Shown here piece by piece: positions 1-8,925 of a stretch of DNA of 64,000 nucleotides. The notes under the pieces were generated by a model. That model had not been told where the DNA came from. It did no database searches and saw only the letters and a list, made by a program, of their open reading frames with translations. The DNA comes from Bacilli bacterium (GTDB lineage: Bacteria; Bacillota_I; Bacilli_A; ML615J-28; CAG-313), in assembly GCA_017937305.1 (NCBI GenBank), contig JAGBDV010000018.1, positions 1-64,000 of the forward strand, written 5' to 3'. How positions within the stretch are numbered: position 1 is the stretch's first letter; the number at the start of each line of letters is the position of its first letter. The position numbers and the translations under genes were made by a program.

Positions 1-31
1 TACTTATTTTTATTTGAATATTAATTTAAGT

Positions 32-1819
32 TTATCCTAGTGGATTATTTTTTTCTAAATAAGTATTATATAGATTCTTTAATACTTCAAAATCACCTGG
101 ATTATTAACTACTAATTCTTTTATTACATACGAGAATGAATCTTCATGATCATATACACCTAAAGTGGCAAGACAAGACCATGATTTAATTGGATCATAG
201 TATACTGTATCTTGAACTGATAGTAGCACGTTTTTATCAAGCGTATTTGTAACAATATCACTTAGAGAAAGATAATACTCTTCATCCATAGTTAATGATT
301 CATATTCTAAGTTACCTGTAAAACTATCTGTAAGATTACTAAGTATATCAAATATTATTCCAGTATTGATTCCATTTAATCTATCACCAGCATAATTAGC
401 GATTGAGTAACAATTTACACTATCATATGAAATTAAGAAGTTAGATTCACTTAAATCTAAACCATAGATAGGATCCCCATCATTGGTAGTTAAAGTTTCA
501 TTTTTTCTATTTTTCAAAGGTTCAGTAACTTCAACTTTATTACCTTGTGTATCTTCATATATATAAGGAGCAGTATATGGAATAGCAGTTGTATTATCAT
601 CTATTGGATAAGGAACAATGCCAAGTTCAAAGCTTAATGATGTAAATTGATCATAATAAACTGATTGATTTAAAAGATTAAACGAACCATTATGTAAAAG
701 AGATTTCCCGTTAATAAAATCATTAGATACAAATTCTAATCCTCTATTTTTATTCCAATATCCATTTGCATAATAATATTGTATTTTCTCAATTACACTA
801 GTAATTGATTTTTTACTAAACATTGGTAACATTCTACTAGCATTAACTAATCTATTTCCTTGAGCAGGAGCAGCTCCAATAAGGAAATCTGCATAACCAG
901 CATCAATCGTAAATTCATTATCTGCAAGCTTAGTTTGTGCTTCTTTTACCCAAGAATCAAATTTAGACCACGTCCACTCTCCCTTAAGCCATAATTCAGC
1001 AGGATCATCAATATTTAAATCTGCTACTTTATTAGCATTATAAAACATAAAATTATCTGGACGAGCTACACCTACTTTATATCCATAAACTTCTTTTCTA
1101 ACTGATGTAGCTTGATTAATAATATCATCTTGCATGTAAGAGTATTCATCGAAATATCCTTTTTCAGTGCCATAGTTATATAGTTCTGCTAAACAAGAAC
1201 TCTTAACAAGAGTAGGGATCCACTCAGAAGAGATTTCCATAACATAAATATTATTTTTTTCTAATTCCCCAGATATATAATCATTTTTAATTTTATTAAT
1301 TCGTTCATAGCCCCAAGCTGCATCTTTTTCCCATTCAGAATATTGAATTTTTATATTATACTTAGCTTCAATATCTTTTTGATGGGATTGTTTAAATGTT
1401 TTATTTAAACCAACATAATCAGCATTAAATGGATCAGATTGTTTAACAGATTCAACTTTAATAACAAAGTTCATTGATTTACCATCAAAACCATGTTCAT
1501 TATTATTATCAGTTGGTGGAACCGAAACTACAGACCATTTTGCGTAGAATGTTTTATCACCTGAAGAACCTTTATTAATTTTAGTAATTACTTCACCAGT
1601 ATAATCACTATTATCATACCAACCTAAAAATTTATAACCAAAGTCATATAATGAAGGTAACTCTACATCTATAGTTCCATCATATTCTTTTATTAAATTT
1701 GATAAGTCTCCATATGAAGAAACATAATTAATACTATAGGTTTTATTTTTAACACAAGAAGTAATTAATAATAAGATAGATAAAAGTATAAACATTTTTA
1801 AAAAATTATTTTTAATCAT
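32..1819 (-). CDS. Lipoprotein with InlB-type repeat and solute-binding-like body
   Basis: Predicted secreted lipoprotein of 595 residues. The start is the ATG at 1819, because AAAGGAGG lies just upstream; an in-frame TTG 21 bases further up would overlap that ribosome site. The N-terminus is a lipoprotein signal with lipobox ITSC. About residues 25-95 match the Listeria-Bacteroides (InlB B / Flg_new) repeat, seen as GYKFLGWYDN followed by TFYAKW. The remaining ~480 residues resemble family 1 extracellular sugar-binding proteins in composition and length (Asn/Tyr/Trp-rich, KGEWTWSKFDSW region), but I see no diagnostic motif. It is the last gene of the run dnaE, sugar kinase, phosphohexomutase, pgi, about 40 bases after pgi, which fits a carbohydrate role. 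No permease genes are adjacent. The fold call is an inference; the lipoprotein and repeat calls are well supported. Confidence 0.75.
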   Translation of the reverse strand: MIKNNFLKMFILLSILLLITSCVKNKTYSINYVSSYGDLSNLIKEYDGTIDVELPSLYDFGYKFLGWYDNSDYTGEVITKINKGSSGDKTFYAKWSVVSVPPTDNNNEHGFDGKSMNFVIKVESVKQSDPFNADYVGLNKTFKQSHQKDIEAKYNIKIQYSEWEKDAAWGYERINKIKNDYISGELEKNNIYVMEISSEWIPTLVKSSCLAELYNYGTEKGYFDEYSYMQDDIINQATSVRKEVYGYKVGVARPDNFMFYNANKVADLNIDDPAELWLKGEWTWSKFDSWVKEAQTKLADNEFTIDAGYADFLIGAAPAQGNRLVNASRMLPMFSKKSITSVIEKIQYYYANGYWNKNRGLEFVSNDFINGKSLLHNGSFNLLNQSVYYDQFTSLSFELGIVPYPIDDNTTAIPYTAPYIYEDTQGNKVEVTEPLKNRKNETLTTNDGDPIYGLDLSESNFLISYDSVNCYSIANYAGDRLNGINTGIIFDILSNLTDSFTGNLEYESLTMDEEYYLSLSDIVTNTLDKNVLLSVQDTVYYDPIKSWSCLATLGVYDHEDSFSYVIKELVVNNPGDFEVLKNLYNTYLEKNNPLG

Positions 1820-1861
1820 TTTTATCCTCCTTTTGTACAAAAATAATACTATATTTATTTT

Positions 1862-3187
1862 TTATAATCTTTTCTTAAGTTCTTCTGTCATTGCTTCAAA
1901 GCCAGGTTTTTCTAATAATGCAAACATGTTCTTTTTATAACTTTCTACACCTGGTTGGTTAAATGGATTAACACCTGTCATATAACAGCATACACCACAG
2001 CTAAACATGAAGAAGTAAAGTAGATAACCGATATTATATGCATTAATAGAATCTAGTGAAATAACAAGGTTAGGAACTTCACCATCAACGTGTGCTAGTA
2101 TTGTTCCTTGCATTGCCATTTTATTAACACTGTCTAAGTCTTTTCCTTCAAGATAGTTAAGTTGATCTAAGTCAACTTCTTCTTTCTTAAGAATAATATT
2201 TTCTTCAGGAGATTCAACATTTAGAACTGTTTCAAACATAATTCTCTTACCTTCTTGAACATATTGTCCCATTGAATGAAGGTCTGTTGAATAAACTAAA
2301 CTTGCAGGGAATACTCCTTTTTTGTCTTTTCCTTCAGATTCACCATAAAGTTGTTTCCACCATTCACTAATAAATGATAGTTTTGGTTCATAACTTACTA
2401 AGATTTCTACATCTTTACCTTTTTGATATAGCCCATTTCTGCAAGCAGCATATAATAATGCAGGATTTTGTTCGAATTCATTGTTAACTGCATCAAGTCT
2501 TGCCTGTTCAGCACCATTCATAAGGTCATCAATTGAAATACCTGCAGCTGCAATTGGAAGTAAGCCTACAGCTGTAAACCAAGAATATCTTCCACCGATA
2601 TCATCTGGTACGATAAATGTTTCATAACCTTCTTTTGTTGCAAGAACTCTTAATGCTCCTTTAGCTTTATCTGTTGTGGCATAGATTCTTTTTGCTGCTT
2701 CTTCATTTCCATATTTTTTAATTAATAAGTCTTTAAATAATCTAAATGCAACAGCTGGTTCAGTTGTTGTACCTGATTTAGAAATAACATTGATAGAGAA
2801 TTCTTTGTTTTCTAAATATTTTAAAAGTTGAGAAGCATATGTTGAAGAAAGAGTGTGTCCGGCAAAAATAATTTCAACATCTTTTTCAGTTTTGAAATAT
2901 GGTTTCATTGCTTCAATGACAGCTTTAGCACCAAGATATGATCCACCAATACCAATAACTACTAAAACTTCTGAATCTTTTCTGATTTTTTCTGCAGCTT
3001 TTTTAATTCTTGCATATTCTTCTTTATCATATTCTTGAGTCCAGTTAATCCAACCTAAGAAATCATTACCTGCACCAGTTTTTTCAACTAATGTTTTTCT
3101 TGCAGCATAAGCACATTCTTTTAGACCAAGTACTTCTTGTTCTTTTAATAAGTTAGCTATATTTTTATAATTTACTTTTACGCTCAT
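1862..3187 (-). CDS. pgi: Glucose-6-phosphate isomerase
   Basis: Interconverts glucose 6-phosphate and fructose 6-phosphate in cytoplasmic glycolysis/gluconeogenesis. The 441 residues match the usual length of bacillar enzymes (~445). Visible family motifs are the phosphate-binding GIGGSYLGAK near residue 79, SKSGTTTEP near 135, PDDIGGRYSWFTAVGLLP near 195, and YGESEGKDKKG, which carries the catalytic Glu. An AGAGGAA ribosome site precedes the ATG. It lies 12 bases after the phosphohexomutase gene and is co-transcribed with it and the sugar kinase, so the three genes link hexose phosphorylation, glucose-1-P/glucose-6-P exchange and glycolytic entry. Nothing is unusual in the sequence. Confidence 0.97.
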   Translation of the reverse strand: MSVKVNYKNIANLLKEQEVLGLKECAYAARKTLVEKTGAGNDFLGWINWTQEYDKEEYARIKKAAEKIRKDSEVLVVIGIGGSYLGAKAVIEAMKPYFKTEKDVEIIFAGHTLSSTYASQLLKYLENKEFSINVISKSGTTTEPAVAFRLFKDLLIKKYGNEEAAKRIYATTDKAKGALRVLATKEGYETFIVPDDIGGRYSWFTAVGLLPIAAAGISIDDLMNGAEQARLDAVNNEFEQNPALLYAACRNGLYQKGKDVEILVSYEPKLSFISEWWKQLYGESEGKDKKGVFPASLVYSTDLHSMGQYVQEGKRIMFETVLNVESPEENIILKKEEVDLDQLNYLEGKDLDSVNKMAMQGTILAHVDGEVPNLVISLDSINAYNIGYLLYFFMFSCGVCCYMTGVNPFNQPGVESYKKNMFALLEKPGFEAMTEELKKRL

Positions 3188-3199
3188 ACAAAATTCCTC

Positions 3200-4894
3200 T
3201 TATTCAATATTATTTATAATTTCCATAACTTCAGCTTTTAAGTTTTCAATAAACTTTTCAGCAGATGCTTTGTCTTTATCTTTAATTGCGATATAAATCT
3301 TTAGTTTTGGTTCAGTACCACTTGGTCTAAGAGCAAACCAACCACCATCTTCATATATATATTTAAGTACTAATGATTTAGGTAAAGAAATTGGAGTTTG
3401 AACACCATTAGTTGTACTAACACTCTTATCATAATCTTCAACTGTAACGATTGGTTTACCACCCATTGAAGTAATAGAAGCATTTTGGAAATGTGACATA
3501 ATCTTTTTAATTTTAACTTGTCCTTCAAGACCAGTTAAAGAAATATTTTGAACACCTTCTAAATAGTAACCATATTCTTCATAAATTTCATCTAAAACAT
3601 TAACAAGTGTTTTACCTTGTTCTTTATAGTAAGATGCAACTTCTGCAAGAAGTAATGTTGCTTGGAATGAGTCCTTATCTCTTACGAATGGTTTAATTAC
3701 TGAACCATATGATTCTTCATAACCAAAGAAGAATGATTTTTCAGTATTTTCAATAAGTTTTGCTTGTTCACCGATAAACTTAAATCCAGTTAGTGTTTGT
3801 ACTAAAGTTAAGTTATGTTTATCACAAATGTCTTTTGCAATATTAGATGTAACAATTGTGTTATATACACATGCATTCTTATCATGTGGAACATTTTGCG
3901 CTAAATAGTTAAGTAAGATAGCACCAGTTTGGTTACCAGTAAGAAGTACATATTCGCCATTATTATCTTTTGCTGCAATACCCATTCTATCAGCATCTGG
4001 GTCAGTTGCGATTAAAATATCGGCATCAACTTCTTTACCAAGTTTTAGTGAATATTCAAATGCACTTGATTCTTCTGGATTAGGTGATTTTAAAGTTCTA
4101 AATTCTCCATCTGGAACCATTTGTTCTTTTACTGGAATAACAGTGTAACCTTGTTCTTCTAATAGTTCCACCATAAATGCACAACCAGTACCATGAAGTG
4201 GAGTATAAACAATTTTAATATTGTCTTTTTTAACTTTATTTACTGGAATTGTTTTAACAGCTTCTAAGTAAGGAACATCAACAAGGCTATTAATTTCTAA
4301 GATTTTTCCTTCTTTTACAAGTTCTTCATAAGGTCTTACTTCAATGTTAAACATATCAGTAACATTGTTTACTTCTTTTGTTACTGCATCTGCAAGATGT
4401 GGAATTAATTGACAACCTTCACCATCATAAACTTTATAACCGTTGTATTGAGGAGGATTGTGACTTGCAGTAATCATAATACCACCAGCACATTTTAAAT
4501 GTCTTACTGCAAAACTTAGTTCAGGAGTAGGACGAAGTGCAGTAAATAAATAAACTTTCATTCCGTTTGTTGCAAGAACTTGTGCAGCAGCTTTAGAGAA
4601 TTCAATAGAACCACGTCTACAGTCATATGCAATTACACAACCTTTTTCTTTTGCATTTTCATATTCATTTACCATAAAATTCATGAATCCCACTGTTGTT
4701 TTTCTTACAATATATTCATTCATTCTATTAGTACCCATGCCAACAATACCTCTTAGGCCTGCAGTTCCAAATGCAATGTCCATTCCAAAAGCGTCTTCTA
4801 ATTCTTTTTCAGACATTTCTTCAATAGCTTTTAGTTCTTCTTTTGTTACATGAGCTTTCCATAATTCAACTTTTTTTAAGATTTCTTGATTCAT
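3200..4894 (-). CDS. Phosphoglucomutase / phosphomannomutase
   Basis: Alpha-D-phosphohexomutase that moves phosphate between C1 and C6 of glucose (possibly mannose), feeding sugar-nucleotide and cell-envelope synthesis. The 564-residue length fits the PgcA-type enzymes of Bacillota. The four hallmark sites are present in order: catalytic phosphoserine loop TASHNPPQYNGYKVY, Mg-binding DPDADRMG, sugar-binding GYEESYGS, and phosphate-binding RPSGTEPK near the C-terminus. The gene lies between the ROK kinase (3-base gap) and pgi (12 bases), so it is surely in the same transcript. Gluco- versus mannomutase preference cannot be read from the sequence; pgcA would be the Bacillus equivalent. Confidence 0.95.
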   Translation of the reverse strand: MNQEILKKVELWKAHVTKEELKAIEEMSEKELEDAFGMDIAFGTAGLRGIVGMGTNRMNEYIVRKTTVGFMNFMVNEYENAKEKGCVIAYDCRRGSIEFSKAAAQVLATNGMKVYLFTALRPTPELSFAVRHLKCAGGIMITASHNPPQYNGYKVYDGEGCQLIPHLADAVTKEVNNVTDMFNIEVRPYEELVKEGKILEINSLVDVPYLEAVKTIPVNKVKKDNIKIVYTPLHGTGCAFMVELLEEQGYTVIPVKEQMVPDGEFRTLKSPNPEESSAFEYSLKLGKEVDADILIATDPDADRMGIAAKDNNGEYVLLTGNQTGAILLNYLAQNVPHDKNACVYNTIVTSNIAKDICDKHNLTLVQTLTGFKFIGEQAKLIENTEKSFFFGYEESYGSVIKPFVRDKDSFQATLLLAEVASYYKEQGKTLVNVLDEIYEEYGYYLEGVQNISLTGLEGQVKIKKIMSHFQNASITSMGGKPIVTVEDYDKSVSTTNGVQTPISLPKSLVLKYIYEDGGWFALRPSGTEPKLKIYIAIKDKDKASAEKFIENLKAEVMEIINNIE

Positions 4895-4897
4895 ATT

Positions 4898-5779
4898 CTA
4901 ATTCTCTTCCTTTCCATAACGATCAACGAAATTGCAATAAGCACCTAAGATACCACCATCATTTTTAAAATGTGCAGGAATGATATCAAGTGTACTTTGG
5001 AATCCTTCTACTAAGTAGTAATCTGCATATCTATTGATTTCAAAACCGAAATCATCTCTTGCAGAAATAGCACCACCAATAATTACTGCTTCAGGGTTAA
5101 AGATATACACTAAGTTAGCAATACCCTTACCAAGATTACGATAGAATTCTCCAACTACAAGTTGAGCAACTTTATCTCCTTGATCGTATAAGTCAAATAC
5201 ATCTTTTCCTTCTTCAATATCTAAACCTCTAAGTTTAGCACTTTTAATTAATGCTGTCATAGATGCCATTTTTTCCCAATGAACACCATCAACAAGCATT
5301 CTACCAATTTCTCCAGCATTATAGTTATTACCACGCCAGATTTTATTATTTACTACAATAGCACCACCAATACCGGTGCCGACTGTCATAACTAAATATG
5401 TTTTATATTTTGAACCTGCTCCCATTTTACATTCACATGCAGCAAAACTATTTACATCATTATCTGCTACAATGCGAAGCCCGAGTTCATCCATAAATAA
5501 TTTTTCAAAATCCCATTCGCCAAATTCTTGAATAGCATCAGGAGGAGTAATCATACGCCCTTCATCAAAATTGATACTGCCTGCACAAGAGATTCCTACA
5601 CCTTCAATATCAGGATGTTTCTTTTGAACTTTCTTTGCAGTAGCAATAAGTCTGTCAGTTACGTCTTTATGTCCTCTTTTGTAATTTGTAGGGAACTTAC
5701 TTTTTTCTAATATGATACCATTTTCAATTACACCATATTTAATGTTTGTTCCACCTATATCAAAACATAATAATTTCAT
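4898..5779 (-). CDS. ROK-family sugar kinase (probable glucokinase)
   Basis: Member of the ROK (repressor, ORF, kinase) family, 293 residues, without the N-terminal DNA-binding domain of ROK repressors, so it is a kinase. The ATP phosphate-1 loop is DIGGTNIKYG at residues 7-16; the catalytic Asp is expected in VADNDVNSFA near residue 105; GTGIGGAIV is the phosphate-2 loop. The usual ROK zinc motif (CxCGxxGCxE after GExGR) is absent: GEIGRMLVDG runs straight on, as in some kinases acting on beta-glucosides or N-acylmannosamine. Position directly before phosphohexomutase and pgi supports glucose or a related hexose as substrate, but specificity is an inference. It follows dnaE by 12 bases. Confidence 0.88.
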   Translation of the reverse strand: MKLLCFDIGGTNIKYGVIENGIILEKSKFPTNYKRGHKDVTDRLIATAKKVQKKHPDIEGVGISCAGSINFDEGRMITPPDAIQEFGEWDFEKLFMDELGLRIVADNDVNSFAACECKMGAGSKYKTYLVMTVGTGIGGAIVVNNKIWRGNNYNAGEIGRMLVDGVHWEKMASMTALIKSAKLRGLDIEEGKDVFDLYDQGDKVAQLVVGEFYRNLGKGIANLVYIFNPEAVIIGGAISARDDFGFEINRYADYYLVEGFQSTLDIIPAHFKNDGGILGAYCNFVDRYGKEEN

Positions 5780-5791
5780 ACTTATCTCCTT

Positions 5792-8700
5792 TTAAATTAT
5801 TTGAATATCATCAACTACAATTTGTAGATTGTTTCTCTTCGTTACAACACCTGTGATAATCACAATTGAACCTATTGTAAGATTAGGATAACGATTATAA
5901 ACTCTTGGGAAAATTGTTAGTTCAATTTCATTCATATTATCTTCTATTAATGCAAAAGCCATTAGCTCATCTTTTTTAGTTTTTATTTCTCTAATCTTTG
6001 AAAGAATACCTAATGTTCTAATTTGCATATTTTCTTTTGCATCTTTTATATATGCAAGATGTTTTGTTTGATATATATGTGCATATTGTTTAAAGAAATT
6101 ATATTTAATATTTAAACCTAGCACTTCTTTTTCTTTTTCTAATAATATTCCATATGGATACTCTTCATCAGTGTATGTCACACCTTTCATTCCTGGAATA
6201 TCTTCATAATCTACTAAATCAATATGCAACTTAGCAGACTCAATCATTGCTTTTTTAGTTAATTTAAAACTATCTAATGCACCACTATAAATAATATTAT
6301 TTATTAAGCTAAATGGAATTATATCTTTAGTTCTAATTAAGAAATCCTTAAATGATTCAAATTTACCTTTTAGTCGTTCTTCCATTATTTCTTTTGCTTT
6401 AACCTCTCCTAAACCTTTAATGATTGTAAGAGGAAATAAAATCTTATTATCTACTGATGCAAAATAATTTAATGATTCATTAATATTAGGTCCCATGACA
6501 CCAATATTTTTTCTTAAAGCTTCTTTATAATAACTTACAATATCATTATTACTACCAATAAATGTAGACATTAAAGTAGACATATAATAAGTAGGGTAAT
6601 GACATTTTAAATAAGCAGTTTGATATGAAAGTTTAGCATATGCAACACTATGAGCTTTATTAAAACCATAATCAGCAAACTTTACAATATAATCATATAT
6701 TTCTTCTGCGACACTTCTATCATAGCCTTTGTTTATACTAGAATTGACAAAAGAAATTCTTTCTTGTTCTAGGACTTCTTTTTTCTTCTTTGAAACTGCT
6801 CTTCTTAAAATATCTGCTCTACCAAGTGAATATCCTGCAAATTTTACTGCTATTTGCATAATTTGTTCTTGATATACAATTGTACCATAAGTATCTTTTA
6901 ATATTAAGTGTAAATCTTCATGAGGATATGTTACACTTTCTTTTCCAAATTTACGTTTAATAAATGTTGGAATAATATCCATTGGACCAGGTCTATAAAG
7001 TGCTAAAGCACTAATAATATCATCTAATGATGATGTATTTAATTCTTTAATTACTTTACTCATCCCTGCAGATTCTAATTGGAATACACCAACTACATCA
7101 CCACTTGCAAGCATTTTAAATACTTCTTGATCATTTTCATCTTTAGGTAAAGAAAACTCTGGATTATCTAGTTTAATTAGCTCAATTGTTTTACTAATAT
7201 TAGTTAAATTCTTTAGCCCTAAAAAGTCCATTTTAAGTAGTCCTAAAGATTCTAAGTCACTAGCTTCAAATTGTGTTTGATAGATGCCTTCTAACCCATT
7301 ATCAAGTGCTGTATAATTAACTAATGGATATTTAGTAATTATTATACCTGCTGCATGTGTTGATACATTTCTTGGTAATCCTTGTAACTTACATGCAACA
7401 TTAAGCACTTTATTAATTTCTTCATACTCATCCATTAATTGTTTTAATTGATCAGATTTTTCAATAATATCATAAAGTGAAGGTTGATGTATTTTATAAT
7501 TTTCAAGTTCTGCATTTAATATCTTTAATATTTGTTTTAAATGCGTATCTTTTGTTTTATAAACTCTTGCAGTATCGTTTATTGCAAGTTTTACTTGGAA
7601 AGTACCAAATGTACCAATATGAGCAACTCTTGATGCTCCATAACGTTTTCCAACATATTGGATTACTTTGTCTCTTTCATCATCAGGGAAGTCAATATCA
7701 ATATCTGGCATTGTTACACGTTCTTCATTTAAGAAACGTTCAAATAATAGATTATACTTTATTGGGTCAACATCTGTAATACCTAAGCAATATGCAATTA
7801 AACTAGCACCAGCAGAACCTCTTCCTGGACCTACATAAATATTATTTTTCTTAGCATATTTAACGTAATCCCATACGATTAAGAAATAATCTGCAAATCC
7901 CATTTTTACAATGGTTTCATATTCTTTCTTTAAGCGTTCTATATATATATTGGTATTTACATTTGGAAGTTGTTTTAGTCTTTTCTTAAGTCCTAATATA
8001 CTTAATTCATACAAGTATTTATCAGCATCTATTTCATCACTATATTTAGGAAGTTGGAATTTACCAAATTCTATTTCAACATCACATTTGTCACTTATTA
8101 CTTTAGAATTATTTATCAATTCTGGATATTTATTAAATAAATATTCAATTTCACTACTTAAGTATAAATAACTATTAGCCTCTGATTCAGTAATGTTTAC
8201 AAGGTTTCCATTATTACTAATTGATCTTAAAACGATATATGCATCTAAATCATCAGGAGTTAAATAATATACTGGTTGTATTGCAACCATTTTAGCACCA
8301 ATATTATTTAAATTTTGATAATAATTGTCGAGATTATTTCGATCATGTATTGTTGATAAACTGATACCTACATATAAATTATTAAATACACTGTTTAATA
8401 AAGATAGATGTTCTTTAATTTTTATTTGATTATTACTTCTTAAATAATTATAAATGATACTATCATTTCCTGGTGTTACTGCAAGTACACCTAAAGAACA
8501 TTTTCTTAAATCTTCTAAATCAATTGGACTATTAGAAGTTTTATATCTGCTAGATATACGCATTAAATTACGATATCCACTGATATCCATTGCATAAAGA
8601 AGGATATTACTAATAACACCATTTAAATTATATGGTACTTTTAGTCCAATTACAGGTTTTATTCCTGCTTTTTTACATGCATTATAGAACTTAATTGTTC

Positions 8701-8836
8701 CATGCATTACACCTTCATCCGTTACTGCAAGACTTTGGTAACCATATTCTTTTGCATAAGATACTAACTTTTCAATGCTACATGTACTTTGTAACATTGA
8801 ATATTCACTACGAACATATAAAGGAACAAATTCCAT
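5792..8836 (-). CDS. dnaE: DNA polymerase III alpha subunit, DnaE type
   Basis: Replicative DNA polymerase of 1014 residues, slightly shorter than B. subtilis DnaE (~1115). The ATG at 8836 is preferred over a GTG two codons upstream because AAGGAGAG precedes it at normal spacing. Domains in order: PHP domain (about 5-220), C-family palm/fingers with GPGRGSAGASLIAYCLG and catalytic PDIDIDFPDDERD, helix-hairpin-helix region, and a C-terminal OB fold from about residue 930. The PHP domain has lost the metal ligands: the usual HxHS start reads YVRSEYS and TDH reads TDE, so no PHP exonuclease is expected. It is the first gene of an operon continuing into sugar metabolism and has a promoter at 8868-8896. 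Confidence 0.96.
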   Translation of the reverse strand: MEFVPLYVRSEYSMLQSTCSIEKLVSYAKEYGYQSLAVTDEGVMHGTIKFYNACKKAGIKPVIGLKVPYNLNGVISNILLYAMDISGYRNLMRISSRYKTSNSPIDLEDLRKCSLGVLAVTPGNDSIIYNYLRSNNQIKIKEHLSLLNSVFNNLYVGISLSTIHDRNNLDNYYQNLNNIGAKMVAIQPVYYLTPDDLDAYIVLRSISNNGNLVNITESEANSYLYLSSEIEYLFNKYPELINNSKVISDKCDVEIEFGKFQLPKYSDEIDADKYLYELSILGLKKRLKQLPNVNTNIYIERLKKEYETIVKMGFADYFLIVWDYVKYAKKNNIYVGPGRGSAGASLIAYCLGITDVDPIKYNLLFERFLNEERVTMPDIDIDFPDDERDKVIQYVGKRYGASRVAHIGTFGTFQVKLAINDTARVYKTKDTHLKQILKILNAELENYKIHQPSLYDIIEKSDQLKQLMDEYEEINKVLNVACKLQGLPRNVSTHAAGIIITKYPLVNYTALDNGLEGIYQTQFEASDLESLGLLKMDFLGLKNLTNISKTIELIKLDNPEFSLPKDENDQEVFKMLASGDVVGVFQLESAGMSKVIKELNTSSLDDIISALALYRPGPMDIIPTFIKRKFGKESVTYPHEDLHLILKDTYGTIVYQEQIMQIAVKFAGYSLGRADILRRAVSKKKKEVLEQERISFVNSSINKGYDRSVAEEIYDYIVKFADYGFNKAHSVAYAKLSYQTAYLKCHYPTYYMSTLMSTFIGSNNDIVSYYKEALRKNIGVMGPNINESLNYFASVDNKILFPLTIIKGLGEVKAKEIMEERLKGKFESFKDFLIRTKDIIPFSLINNIIYSGALDSFKLTKKAMIESAKLHIDLVDYEDIPGMKGVTYTDEEYPYGILLEKEKEVLGLNIKYNFFKQYAHIYQTKHLAYIKDAKENMQIRTLGILSKIREIKTKKDELMAFALIEDNMNEIELTIFPRVYNRYPNLTIGSIVIITGVVTKRNNLQIVVDDIQII

Positions 8837-8867
8837 GAGCACTCTCCTTACATATTAATCCATTCTT

Positions 8868-8896
8868 ATTATACAATATTTAAAAATTATTTTCAA
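8868..8896 (-). promoter_or_regulatory. Predicted housekeeping promoter of dnaE operon
   Basis: On the minus strand, TTGAAA, a 17-base spacer and a perfect TATAAT lie about 30 bases before the dnaE start. No operator-like dyad is visible around it. Confidence 0.75.
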
Positions 8897-8925
8897 ACAA
8901 TAATAGAAGAAAAAAAATAATCAAA

